64,000 bases of DNA, from positions 310,001-374,000 of the forward strand of contig NZ_LYPL01000001.1 in NCBI RefSeq assembly GCF_001662075.1, read 5' to 3'. Positions 52,135 to 60,360 of this stretch are shown one piece after another. The translations under genes and the position numbers were made by a program. Numbering within the stretch: the stretch's first letter is position 1; each line of letters starts with the position of its first letter. The notes under the pieces are model-generated. The model worked only from the letters and a program-made list of their open reading frames with translations, searched no databases and was not told the DNA's origin. This stretch comes from Rhizobium bangladeshense (lineage in GTDB: Bacteria; Pseudomonadota; Alphaproteobacteria; Rhizobiales; Rhizobiaceae).

Positions 52135-52913
52135 GCAGCAACGGGCTCCGTCGGCACCGCCTTGGCGCCGGTCATGAAGGCGACCGCGTCCGACATGGTG
52201 TATTCCTTCGGATTGATCACCGTCAGGCGCCGGCCGAGGCGGTGAATATGGATCCGGTCGGCCACTTCGAAGACATGCGGCATGTTGTGCGAAATCAGCA
52301 CGATCGGCAGGCCGCGGGCGCGCACATCGAGGATCAGCTCCAGCACCTTGCGGCTCTCCTTGACGCCGAGAGCCGCGGTCGGTTCATCCATGATGATGAC
52401 CTTCGAGCCGAAGGCGGCGGCGCGAGCGACGGCGACACCCTGGCGCTGGCCGCCCGAGAGCGTCTCCACCGCCTGGTTGATGTTCTGGATGGTCATCAGG
52501 CCGAGTTCGGAAAGCTTGTTGCGCGCGAGTTTTTCCATCGCCGGCCGGTCGAGCATGCGGAACAGCGAGCCGAGCGGGCCTTTTTTGCGGATCTCGCGGC
52601 CGAGGAACATGTTGTCGGCGATGGAGAGCGCCGGCGACAGAGCGAGGTTCTGGTAGACAGTCTCGATGCCGGCCTCACGCGCTTCCATCGGCGAGCGGAA
52701 ATGCACCTGCCGGCCTTCGAGCGTGATCACTCCCTCATCCGGCGTGACGGCGCCTGAAATCGCCTTGATCAGCGAGGACTTGCCGGCGCCGTTATCGCCG
52801 ATGACGGCGAGGATTTCACCCGGGTAGAGGTCGAAATCGGCATTGTCGAGCGCGGTCACGCGTCCATAGCGCTTGACGAGACCGCGGGCGGTGAGAATGG
52901 GTTCGACAGTCAT
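52131..52913 (-). CDS. frcA: Fructose ABC transporter ATPase
   Basis: 260 residues, a single ABC cassette. Walker A is GDNGAGKSSLIKAI, signature LSGGQRQGVAVARAA, Walker B VIIMDEPTAALG and switch VLISHN. A single-cassette ATPase is the hallmark of FrcA, unlike two-cassette RbsA-type proteins. Start at 52913 is two bases after the frcC stop; the frame beyond to 52994 lies inside frcC. Confidence 0.93.
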   Translation of the reverse strand: MTVEPILTARGLVKRYGRVTALDNADFDLYPGEILAVIGDNGAGKSSLIKAISGAVTPDEGVITLEGRQVHFRSPMEAREAGIETVYQNLALSPALSIADNMFLGREIRKKGPLGSLFRMLDRPAMEKLARNKLSELGLMTIQNINQAVETLSGGQRQGVAVARAAAFGSKVIIMDEPTAALGVKESRKVLELILDVRARGLPIVLISHNMPHVFEVADRIHIHRLGRRLTVINPKEYTMSDAVAFMTGAKAVPTEPVAA

Positions 52914-52915
52914 GA

Positions 52916-53980
52916 TCACACCGAAACCTTTCTGATCCACTGATCGATGGCGACGGCGGCGATGATCAGCACGCCCGTCAACAGGACTTTCCATTGCGGA
53001 TCGGCGCCGAGCATGTTGAGGCCCATTGACACGACGCCGACGATCATGGCGCCGAAGAGAGTGCCGAGAATGGAGCCGCGGCCGCCGAAGAGCGAGATGC
53101 CGCCGATCACGGTCGCGGTGATCGCCTGGAGGTTATAATCGGTAACCGCCGAAGACGGTGAGATCGAGCCATTGCGGCCGATCGAAACCCAGGCGGCGAA
53201 GGCGGCGATGACGCCCGATATGGTGTAGACGGTGAGCAGCACCTTCTTGGTCTGGATGCCGGAGAGCTTGGCCGCCTCGGGATCGTCGCCCACCGCATAG
53301 ACATGCCGGCCCCAGGCGGTGTGATTGAGCACATACCAGAGCAGCAGGACGAGCAGCACCATGGCGATGACGCCGAGGGTGAGCACGGCGGTGCCGAGCC
53401 TGAAGCTTGTGGCGAAAAGATGCAGCAGCGGCGCCTGTGCGTCGACATCGGCGTCGCGGATCGTCTCATTGGCGGAATAGATGAAATTCGTCGCCATGAC
53501 GATGTTCCAGGTGCCGAGCGTGACTATGAACGGCGGCAGCTTCATGAAGGCGACGAGGAAGCCGTTCAGCAAGCCGCAGAGACCGCCGACAAGCATGCCG
53601 GCTGCGACCGCGATCGGCGTCGGGATGCCGTAGGTGATGGCGACATTGCCCATGATCACGGCCGAGATCACCATGATGACGCCGATCGAAAGATCGATGC
53701 CGGCCGTCAGGATGACCAGCGTCTGGGCGGCACCCAGAATGCCGACGATGGCGATCTGCTGCAGGATCAGTGTCAGGGTGTAGGACGAGAAGAAGCGTCC
53801 GCCGATCGTTGCCCCGAAGATGATGATCGCCAGCACCAGCACGATCAGCGGCACGGCGGCCGGCGTCGAGTGTAGAAAATGCTGGGCGCGCTTGATCAGC
53901 GGGACGCTCTGGTGCTCGAAGGAGGCGACGTTCTTGTCGCTGCCATCGAGAACGCGTTCGAATTCCTGTGCTCCGGTCAT
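52916..53980 (-). CDS. frcC: Fructose ABC transporter permease
   Basis: 354 residues with eight to ten hydrophobic segments, TAGIDLSIGVIMVISAV motif and the ATPase-contact loop DPEAAKLSGIQTKKVLL. GGAGGAGG lies five bases before the ATG at 53980; the open frame to 54070 is not needed. It is separated from frcB by a hairpin. Confidence 0.92.
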   Translation of the reverse strand: MTGAQEFERVLDGSDKNVASFEHQSVPLIKRAQHFLHSTPAAVPLIVLVLAIIIFGATIGGRFFSSYTLTLILQQIAIVGILGAAQTLVILTAGIDLSIGVIMVISAVIMGNVAITYGIPTPIAVAAGMLVGGLCGLLNGFLVAFMKLPPFIVTLGTWNIVMATNFIYSANETIRDADVDAQAPLLHLFATSFRLGTAVLTLGVIAMVLLVLLLWYVLNHTAWGRHVYAVGDDPEAAKLSGIQTKKVLLTVYTISGVIAAFAAWVSIGRNGSISPSSAVTDYNLQAITATVIGGISLFGGRGSILGTLFGAMIVGVVSMGLNMLGADPQWKVLLTGVLIIAAVAIDQWIRKVSV

Positions 53981-54081
53981 GATTCCTCCTCCGCATCCGC
54001 GCGCCGAACCCGCGCGGAGGCCGTCACTCCTGTTCATCCGTTCGTTGCTTAGCCGGTGGAGTAACGGCACATCGTCCGTCC

Positions 54082-54113
54082 AAAACGGCCGGGGATCAAG
54101 CCCCGGCCGTTTT
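54082..54113 (-). terminator. Hairpin between frcB and frcC
   Basis: AAAACGGCCGGGG (54082-54094) pairs with CCCCGGCCGTTTT (54101-54113). On the minus strand it follows the frcB stop by about 20 bases and ends in TTTT. Partial termination would give more binding protein than permease. Confidence 0.75.
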
Positions 54114-54132
54114 CCGATTCAAAAGCGCGGGC

Positions 54133-55152
54133 TTAGCCCCAGCACTTGTCCGTGCCTTCCTTGGTGTCGATCGACTTGACGCCGGAAACCGGCTTGTCGG
54201 TGACGAGCGAGACGCCGGTGTCGAAGAAGGACTTGCCTTCCGTCGGCTTCGGCTTCTCACCGGAGTCGGCGAACTTCTTGATCGCCTCGATGCCGAGCGA
54301 CGCCATCAGCAGCGGGTATTGCTGCGAGGTGGCGCCGATGACGCCTTCCTGGACCGACTTGACGCCAGGGCAGCCGCCGTCAACCGAGACGATCAGCACG
54401 TTCTTTTCCATGCCGACAGCCTTCAGCGCCTGATAGGCGCCGACAGCGGCCGGCTCGTTGATCGTATGGATGACGTTGATGCCGGGATCCTTTTGCAGAA
54501 GGTTTTCCATGGCCTTGCGGCCGCCTTCCTCGTTGCCGTTGGTCACGTCATGGCCGACGATGCGGCTGTCGTCTTCGTCGCCGATCTTGTCCGGGTTCTT
54601 CGGGTCGATCCCGAAGCCCATCATGAAGCCCTGGTCGCGCAGGACGTCGACCGTCGGCTGCGACGGCGTCAGGTCGAGGAAGCCGACCTTGGCGTCCTTG
54701 GCCTTGTCGCCGAGCGTTTCCTTGGCCCACTGGCCGATCAGCTTGCCGGCGAGCAGGTTGTCGGTGGCGAAGGTGGCGTCGGCGGCATCGGCCGGCTCGA
54801 GCGGCGTGTCGAGCGCGATGACCAGCACGCCGGCATCACGCGCCTTCTTGACCGAAGAGACGATGCCCTTGGTGTCCGAGGCGGTCAGCAGAATGCCCTT
54901 GGCGCCGTCGGCGATGCAGCTTTCGATCGCCGCAACCTGGCTCTCGCTGTCACCATCGACCTTGCCGGCATAGGACTTCAGCGAAACGCCGAGTTCCTTG
55001 GCCTTGGCCGTCGCACCTTCCTTCATCTTGACGAAGAAGGGATTGGTGTCGGTCTTGGTGATGAGGCAGGCGGAAACGTCGGCTGCCATGGCCGGCGCGG
55101 AAAAGGCGACGCCGAGTGCGAGCGCGCCGAAAGCGAGAACTGATTTCTTCAT
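54133..55152 (-). CDS. frcB: Fructose-binding periplasmic protein
   Basis: 339 residues. Signal peptide [23 protein letters not shown], then a type 1 periplasmic binding protein with [40 protein letters not shown], and [15 protein letters not shown]. These match FrcB of rhizobia in style and in operon order. GGGAGGAG precedes the ATG at 55152. First gene of frcB-frcC-frcA-frcK. Confidence 0.92.
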   Translation of the reverse strand: MKKSVLAFGALALGVAFSAPAMAADVSACLITKTDTNPFFVKMKEGATAKAKELGVSLKSYAGKVDGDSESQVAAIESCIADGAKGILLTASDTKGIVSSVKKARDAGVLVIALDTPLEPADAADATFATDNLLAGKLIGQWAKETLGDKAKDAKVGFLDLTPSQPTVDVLRDQGFMMGFGIDPKNPDKIGDEDDSRIVGHDVTNGNEEGGRKAMENLLQKDPGINVIHTINEPAAVGAYQALKAVGMEKNVLIVSVDGGCPGVKSVQEGVIGATSQQYPLLMASLGIEAIKKFADSGEKPKPTEGKSFFDTGVSLVTDKPVSGVKSIDTKEGTDKCWG

Positions 55153-55266
55153 GAACTCCTCCCAGAGTTTGCCGGCGCCGCCCGTGCGGGCCGGAATTTT
55201 CGAGATGTGACACTTCGCTTCGGTCGCTGCTGCTGCCGAAGCCGCCTCGTGCCCTTGACGAGGGCA

Positions 55267-55323
55267 ATTAAGAGCGAAAGAAATCGGCTTGTCAATAAAT
55301 AAATCCAATTGAATTATTAATTC
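55267..55323. promoter_or_regulatory. frcB promoter and candidate FrcR operator
   Basis: On the minus strand TTGACA (55295-55290), a 17-base spacer and CTTAAT (55272-55267) form a promoter for frcB. Just upstream, the 13-base palindrome GAATTATTAATTC (55311-55323) lies in an AT-rich stretch between the divergent frcB and frcR genes, a reasonable ROK-repressor site. Confidence 0.5.
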
Positions 55324-55476
55324 GATGTGGCATGCTCAATCGCATTAAGATGTACGGTACCGCGCCTTTTCAAACGCAGAGAAGGCCGCCGTACCGCTTT
55401 CAGCTGCTGCGTAATCGCCATGGATCGCTTCCGATCCGGGGAACATGCAAGAGGCCAACGCTCGGGAGGAGCGGCC

Positions 55477-56724
55477 ATGTCGTCTTTGGATGGACCGGAA
55501 CACACACCGGTCCCGCCGCCCATTCTCAATCCGGCCGGGGGCGCGAACCAGGTCAGGGTGCGCGCCTATAACGAACGGCTCGTGCTGTCGCTGGTGCGCC
55601 TCTACGGCGCGCTGTCGAAGGCCGATATCGCGCGCCGCAGCGGGCTGTCGGCGCAGACCGTCTCCGTCATCATGCGGGTGCTGGAAAAAGAAGGGCTGCT
55701 GTCGCGCGGGGCGCCGGTGCGCGGCCGGGTCGGCCAACCGTCGATCCCGATGCGTCTCAACCCCGACGCCGTCTATTCCTTCGGCCTGAAGATAGGCCGG
55801 CGCAGCGCCGATCTGGTGCTGATGGATTTCGTCGGCCGCATCCGCATGCAGCTGCACCAGACCTATGCCTATCCGCTGCCGCACGAAATCCTCGCCTTCG
55901 TCACGGCAGGCATCGAGGAGATCGAAAGCCGGCTCGATGACAAGCAGCGCGGCCGCATTGCCGGCCTCGGCATCGCCGCCCCGTTCGAGCTGTGGAACTG
56001 GGCCGAAGAAGTCGGCGCGCCGCCGGGCGCCATGGAGGTCTGGCGGGATGTCGACCTGCAGGCCGATATCGCCGCCCGTGTCTCCCATCCTGTTTTCCTG
56101 CAGAACGATGCGACCAGCGCCTGCGGCGCCGAGCTCGTCTTCGGCGTCGGCCCCTCCTATCCCGACTTTGTCTATTTTTTCATCGGTTCCTTCATCGGTG
56201 GCGGCATCGTGTTGAATTCGGCGATCTTTTCCGGCCGTACCGGCACGGCGGGCGCCATCGGGCCGCTGCCCGTGCGCGACAGGAACGGCAAAACCAAGCA
56301 GTTGCTCGAAATCGCCTCCATCTTCGTATTGGAAAACATGCTGCGCGAACGCGGCATCGATCCCGAGCCGCTCTGGTATTCCGCCGACGACTGGGTGGAT
56401 TTCGGCGAGCCGATGGAAATCTGGATCCAGGATAGCGCCAAGGCGCTGGCCCAGGCGATCGTCGCGGCCGCCTCGATCGTCGATTTCAGCGCTGCCGTCA
56501 TCGACGGCGGCTTTCCCCATTGGGTGCGCAGCCGCGTCGTGCAGGCGACGATTGACGAAGCCGCCAAGCTCGACCTGCAGGGCGTCGTCATGCCCGAAAT
56601 CATCGAGGGCGCCGTCGGCGCACAGGCCCGCGCCATCGGCGGCGCCAGCCTGCCGATCTTTTCGCGTTACCTCACCGACCAGAACGTACTCTTCAAGGAG
56701 GTAGACCATGCTGAAGGGACTTGA
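55477..56724 (+). CDS. frcR: ROK-family regulator of the fructose operon
   Basis: 415 residues. N-terminal winged helix (about 25-80) LVRLYGALSKADIARRSGLSAQTVSVIMRVLEKEGLL. The rest is a ROK sugar-sensing domain with IGSFIGGGIVLN. The usual ROK zinc motif CxCGxxGC is not seen. Divergent from frcB, as FrcR is in S. meliloti, so probably its repressor with fructose as inducer. Start at 55477 has GGGAGGAG upstream; the longer frame from 55327 runs through the promoter area. Confidence 0.88.
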   Translation: MSSLDGPEHTPVPPPILNPAGGANQVRVRAYNERLVLSLVRLYGALSKADIARRSGLSAQTVSVIMRVLEKEGLLSRGAPVRGRVGQPSIPMRLNPDAVYSFGLKIGRRSADLVLMDFVGRIRMQLHQTYAYPLPHEILAFVTAGIEEIESRLDDKQRGRIAGLGIAAPFELWNWAEEVGAPPGAMEVWRDVDLQADIAARVSHPVFLQNDATSACGAELVFGVGPSYPDFVYFFIGSFIGGGIVLNSAIFSGRTGTAGAIGPLPVRDRNGKTKQLLEIASIFVLENMLRERGIDPEPLWYSADDWVDFGEPMEIWIQDSAKALAQAIVAAASIVDFSAAVIDGGFPHWVRSRVVQATIDEAAKLDLQGVVMPEIIEGAVGAQARAIGGASLPIFSRYLTDQNVLFKEVDHAEGT

Positions 56725-57181
56725 TCCGCTCTTGAGCCCGGAATTGCTTTTCACGCTTCGGGCGATGGGCCACGGCGACGAGATTGCCATCGTCGACGGC
56801 AATTATCCCGGTGTCGAACATGCCCGCCGGCTGATCCGGCTCGACGGCCACCGCCTCATTCCGGTGCTCAACGCCGTGCTCAGCGTGTTGCCGATCGACG
56901 ACTTCGTGCCGGAAGCAATCTTCCGCTCGACCGTCAAGGCCGAGCGCGACAAGCTCGATCCCGTGCACGAGGAGATGATCGACTGCTGCGCCCAACACGA
57001 ACCGCACCGGCAGGTGGTGCCGCTCGTCGGCCAGGATTTCTACGGCCGGGTGCGCGCCGCCCATGCGCTGGTCCAGACCAGCGAACCCAGGCTCTATGCC
57101 AACATCATCCTGCGCAAGGGTGTGATCTATCCGAAAGAACCGGGCACGCAGGCGGCCGAGGTGGATCCGTTCGTCTACTAA
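56708..57181 (+). CDS. FucU/RbsD-family sugar mutarotase, second copy
   Basis: 157 residues. Begins LKGLDPLLSPELLFTLRAMGHGDEI with the active HGD, and ends YGRVRAAHALVQTSEPRLYANIIL. It is clearly paralogous to the product of 25259-25708. Its start lies 17 bases inside frcR with AGGAGGT upstream, so the two genes are coupled. Mutarotation of fructose or a related sugar imported by Frc is a plausible role. Confidence 0.87.
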   Translation: MLKGLDPLLSPELLFTLRAMGHGDEIAIVDGNYPGVEHARRLIRLDGHRLIPVLNAVLSVLPIDDFVPEAIFRSTVKAERDKLDPVHEEMIDCCAQHEPHRQVVPLVGQDFYGRVRAAHALVQTSEPRLYANIILRKGVIYPKEPGTQAAEVDPFVY

Positions 57182-57636
57182 AGCATGTTGCGCAAAAGTG
57201 TGCAGCGGTTTTGCGGCAACGACATGCGCAAAAACAAGGAGCTAAAGCGCGAGAAGCGAATCTGAAAGATCGCGACGCGCTATAGCCGACCGATTCCATG
57301 AAAGCGGCCTTTGCCGGAACCTGAAGGCCGTTCTCCTGATCGGCTTGAGGCAACAGCGTGTCGCAGCCTTTCAAATTCGAAGCCCATCCGAATTGCGGGA
57401 AAGCTATCCGTTATGCGCAGCGAAATGCCCGCACCTTCGTCCAGGCAACCCACCGTTAACCTTCAACGTTCAAAGAAATCTTGGGACGGTGTCGGTGTGC
57501 GCGCTTGATCAATGACGGCAAGCCGGCTCTCTTAATTCCGTCCGAATGAGTTGTGGCGGTCTTCGATTACCGCCAAGGACGATGCGGTCCTGCGAACTGG
57601 CCATGATGGCTCGTCACACCACGGGAGCCTGTTCAT
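57182..57636. other. 455-base intergenic region
   Basis: The first 105 bases hold a repeat (57184-57286). The rest has no gene I can support and must include the promoter of the GGDEF/EAL gene. Confidence 0.55.
57184..57286. repeat. Rhizobial dispersed repeat
   Basis: It starts CATGTTGCGCAAAAGTGTGC right after the stop codon and ends with CGCGACGCGCTATAG. It contains two imperfect hairpins: TTGCGCAAAA with TTTTGCGGCAA, and GCGCGAGAAGC with GATCGCGACGCGC. I recognise this wording as a highly repeated intergenic sequence of Rhizobium genomes. Only one copy is in this window, so the repeat status rests on memory. Confidence 0.55.
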
Positions 57637-59184
57637 ATGCCTCGCATCCAACCGACCAGACCCCAGATGGAGATATTGGGCTGGCTCGCGATCTTCCTGC
57701 TTCTCTTCAGCCTCTCCTGGCGCTTCGATTGGCATGGGGTGCTGGATGACTTCGTCGACCAGCATCACGACTATCCGCTGGACCACGCGCTGCTTGCCCT
57801 GAATATCTCCGGGTTTCTCGGGCTCATTTATTCCGCACTGAGAATCCGGGACCTTTCTCGGGAGGTTCATCGCAGGCTGCAGGCCGAGAAGCATGTCGAC
57901 TGGATTGCCTGTCACGACACGTTGACCGAGCTGCCGAACCGCAGATTCCTGGACTCCATATGCGCGCAGGCGATGACCGATCAAACGGCACAAAATGCTT
58001 TTGCCGTGTTCAGCATCGATCTCGACGGCTTCAAGAAGGTCAACGATCTCTTGGGGCACGATCACGGTGACGCGGTGCTGAAGACTGTCGCTCAGCGGCT
58101 CTCGTCGCTCTTCGCCCGCGAGCACGTTTTTCGCCTTGGCGGAGACGAGTTTGTGGTCCTGGCGCGGCTGGTCGGAAATCCCGATCTTGTTGCCTTGGGG
58201 AACCGCATCGTCAGCGCGATCGGAAAGCCGTTCACATTCAATGGTGTCGCCGTCGATCTCGGCGCCAGTGTCGGCTTCGCACTTTATCCCGAGAACGGCG
58301 ATGAGCTCGGTCAAGTCATCCGGCATTCGGATTGTGCAATGTATGTCGCGAAAAAACAGGGCCGCAATCTGGTGAAGCCCTTCGTGCCTTCGATGCAGGA
58401 GGAGCTCGCGAAACGGATCAGGATAGAAGGGGATCTGCGGGCGGCCATCCGGAAGGGCGAGATCGTTCCCTATTATCAGCCGCTCGTGGACCTCAAGATG
58501 AACAAGATCATCGGCTTTGAGGCGCTGGCGCGCTGGAAAACGGCGTCCGGCGAATTCATCCCGCCGAGCGAATTTATTCCAGTGGCGGAGGAAGCCGGCC
58601 TGATCGTCGAATTGACTGATCAGCTGCTTCGCAGCGCCTGCACCGATGCGCTTTCCTGGCCAAGCGAGCTTGTCCTGTCCTTCAATCTTTCGCCGATCCA
58701 ACTGAGCGACCGGTTACTGGGCCTCAGAATTCTCAAGATATTGGGCGATGTCGGCCTGCCCGCGCACAGGGTCGAACTTGAGGTGACGGAGAGCGCCATC
58801 ATCCAGGACGCCGTCACGGCACGCATTGTCCTCGACGATCTGGTGAATGCGGGGGTCAGGATTGCTCTCGACGATTTCGGAACGGGCTTTTCCAGCCTCT
58901 CGCAGCTGTCCAGCTACCCGTTCGACAAGATCAAGATCGACAAGAGTTTCGTTGCTTCGTTCGAGACCAATGACAAGCAAGACAAGGTGATCAAGGCCAT
59001 CGTCGCTCTCGGCGCCGGGCTGGGCGTGAGGATAACGGCCGAAGGCATCGAAGAAGAGAGCCAACTTCAGCGGCTTCAGGATCTCGGCTGTGACTTCGGC
59101 CAAGGATATCTGCTGGGCAGGCCCGCGCCGATTGAGGAGATCACCGCACATCAAGTCGACAGCAGGATTCTCCAGCGTCGTTAA
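57637..59184 (+). CDS. GGDEF/EAL cyclic di-GMP protein
   Basis: 515 residues. Two transmembrane helices (about 12-30 and 50-68) precede a GGDEF domain (about 90-245) with HDTLTELPNRRFL and intact FRLGGDEFVVL. An EAL domain (about 260-505) has GFEALARWK, the metal region DDFGTGFSSLSQL and IKIDKSFV. Both halves keep their key residues, so it could make or break cyclic di-GMP. GGGAG precedes the ATG with rather wide spacing. Confidence 0.92.
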   Translation: MPRIQPTRPQMEILGWLAIFLLLFSLSWRFDWHGVLDDFVDQHHDYPLDHALLALNISGFLGLIYSALRIRDLSREVHRRLQAEKHVDWIACHDTLTELPNRRFLDSICAQAMTDQTAQNAFAVFSIDLDGFKKVNDLLGHDHGDAVLKTVAQRLSSLFAREHVFRLGGDEFVVLARLVGNPDLVALGNRIVSAIGKPFTFNGVAVDLGASVGFALYPENGDELGQVIRHSDCAMYVAKKQGRNLVKPFVPSMQEELAKRIRIEGDLRAAIRKGEIVPYYQPLVDLKMNKIIGFEALARWKTASGEFIPPSEFIPVAEEAGLIVELTDQLLRSACTDALSWPSELVLSFNLSPIQLSDRLLGLRILKILGDVGLPAHRVELEVTESAIIQDAVTARIVLDDLVNAGVRIALDDFGTGFSSLSQLSSYPFDKIKIDKSFVASFETNDKQDKVIKAIVALGAGLGVRITAEGIEEESQLQRLQDLGCDFGQGYLLGRPAPIEEITAHQVDSRILQRR

Positions 59185-59248
59185 CGAAGCCATGCGTTCG
59201 CCTGACGAGGCAGAAGTGACAATCGATTCCCCCTCGCCTGGTAGGGAC

Positions 59249-59731
59249 TCAACCGTCGATTTCGACTTCCGCTTCGCAGTTTACCGGCGCATTCAACGGG
59301 ATGGCCATGCCGATCGACGAGCGGGCGTGCGCACCGATATCGGGACCATACAGTTCCATGATCAGATCGGAATAGCCGTTTGTGACCAGGGGCGTCTCAT
59401 TGAAACCCGGAGCAATATTCACCATGGCGAAGACGCGCAACCAGGCCGTGACCCGATCGAGGTCTCCGAGAGCCCGCTTGAGGCTTGCGAGATGGGCCAG
59501 GGCAACCAGCCGCGCCGACGCGTAACCCTGCTCCGGCGAAACCTCGGCGCCGACCTTGCCAAGAGGGTTGGCCAATGTGCCATCGCGGTTGCACGCGACG
59601 TGCCCTGAGATATAAGCGCGGGCGCCGCGCACCCGAACCCAGACAAAGGGCAGCAGCAGGCCATCGCGAACCTTTAAAGGCTCGGGCAATTCCAGGCCCA
59701 TTTCGGCGAGACGTTGTTCGATGATGGCCAT
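59249..59731 (-). CDS. RidA-family protein
   Basis: 160 residues of the YjgF/RidA superfamily, in the group with an atypical, chorismate-mutase-like fold. It includes PFVWVRVRGARAYISGHVACN, VALAHLASLKRALGDLDRV and FAMVNIAPGFNETPLVTNGYSDLI. The usual RidA arginine (R105) is not obvious, so imine-deaminase activity is uncertain. GGGAGGTG precedes the ATG at 59731. The gene lies downstream of the cupin gene on the same strand. Confidence 0.82.
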   Translation of the reverse strand: MAIIEQRLAEMGLELPEPLKVRDGLLLPFVWVRVRGARAYISGHVACNRDGTLANPLGKVGAEVSPEQGYASARLVALAHLASLKRALGDLDRVTAWLRVFAMVNIAPGFNETPLVTNGYSDLIMELYGPDIGAHARSSIGMAIPLNAPVNCEAEVEIDG

Positions 59732-59807
59732 GATGCACCTCCCGAGGTGTTTGGAGCGCGGATAAAAGCAAAGACTTCGTACGCCGCAAGCGAACAAGGA
59801 TCGCGCC

Positions 59808-60242
59808 TTACGGCACGATGTGGTCAAGCTCCGGCATCAGAATGACGCTCTCGTTCGCCGCGGGATCGTTGCGGGCAGCGAGAAATTCGGCGTCTTCCGG
59901 GCTGCGATTGACGGCCACGTGCGGAACGCCGGCCGGAATGAACAGGTAGTCACCGGGGCGGACCATTTCGCAGCGTTCGAGCTTCGGCCCTGACCAGATC
60001 TCGATCTCCTGGCCTGCGGTCATTAGAAGGGCGGTTTCGTGTCCCTCATGGCGGTGAGCGCCGGTTCGTCTGCCTGCGGGCAGCGAAATCGCCCCGAGCC
60101 ACAGCATATTTGATCCGACGCTCTGTGCGGAGACGCCCGACCGATACACAGATCCCTGCTTGGCAAGCTGGCTGCCGCTCCCGCTTACGACTTTCGCGGT
60201 TAATGCAGGAGGATTTTTCGGCTGCGCTGCTTCGTTCTTCAT
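59808..60242 (-). CDS. Cupin-domain protein
   Basis: 144 residues with one cupin barrel. Motif 1 is GAHRHEGHETALL (metal-binding His/His/Glu) and motif 2 is PGDYLFIPAGVPHVA. Small cupins act as sensors or dioxygenases; function unknown. An ATG four codons upstream (60254) is an alternative start. Divergent from the winged-helix/TPR regulator at 60361, which may control it. Confidence 0.82.
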   Translation of the reverse strand: MKNEAAQPKNPPALTAKVVSGSGSQLAKQGSVYRSGVSAQSVGSNMLWLGAISLPAGRRTGAHRHEGHETALLMTAGQEIEIWSGPKLERCEMVRPGDYLFIPAGVPHVAVNRSPEDAEFLAARNDPAANESVILMPELDHIVP

Positions 60243-60360
60243 GGCTCTCACCATTTCCATCTCTGCGATGAAACAGACTCTGCGCGCACGGCCGGCGCAA
60301 GTCCTGAAGAGAGACCGAAAAGTTCCGAAAAACTGCGAAATCGGCGTATCATGGCCGGCC

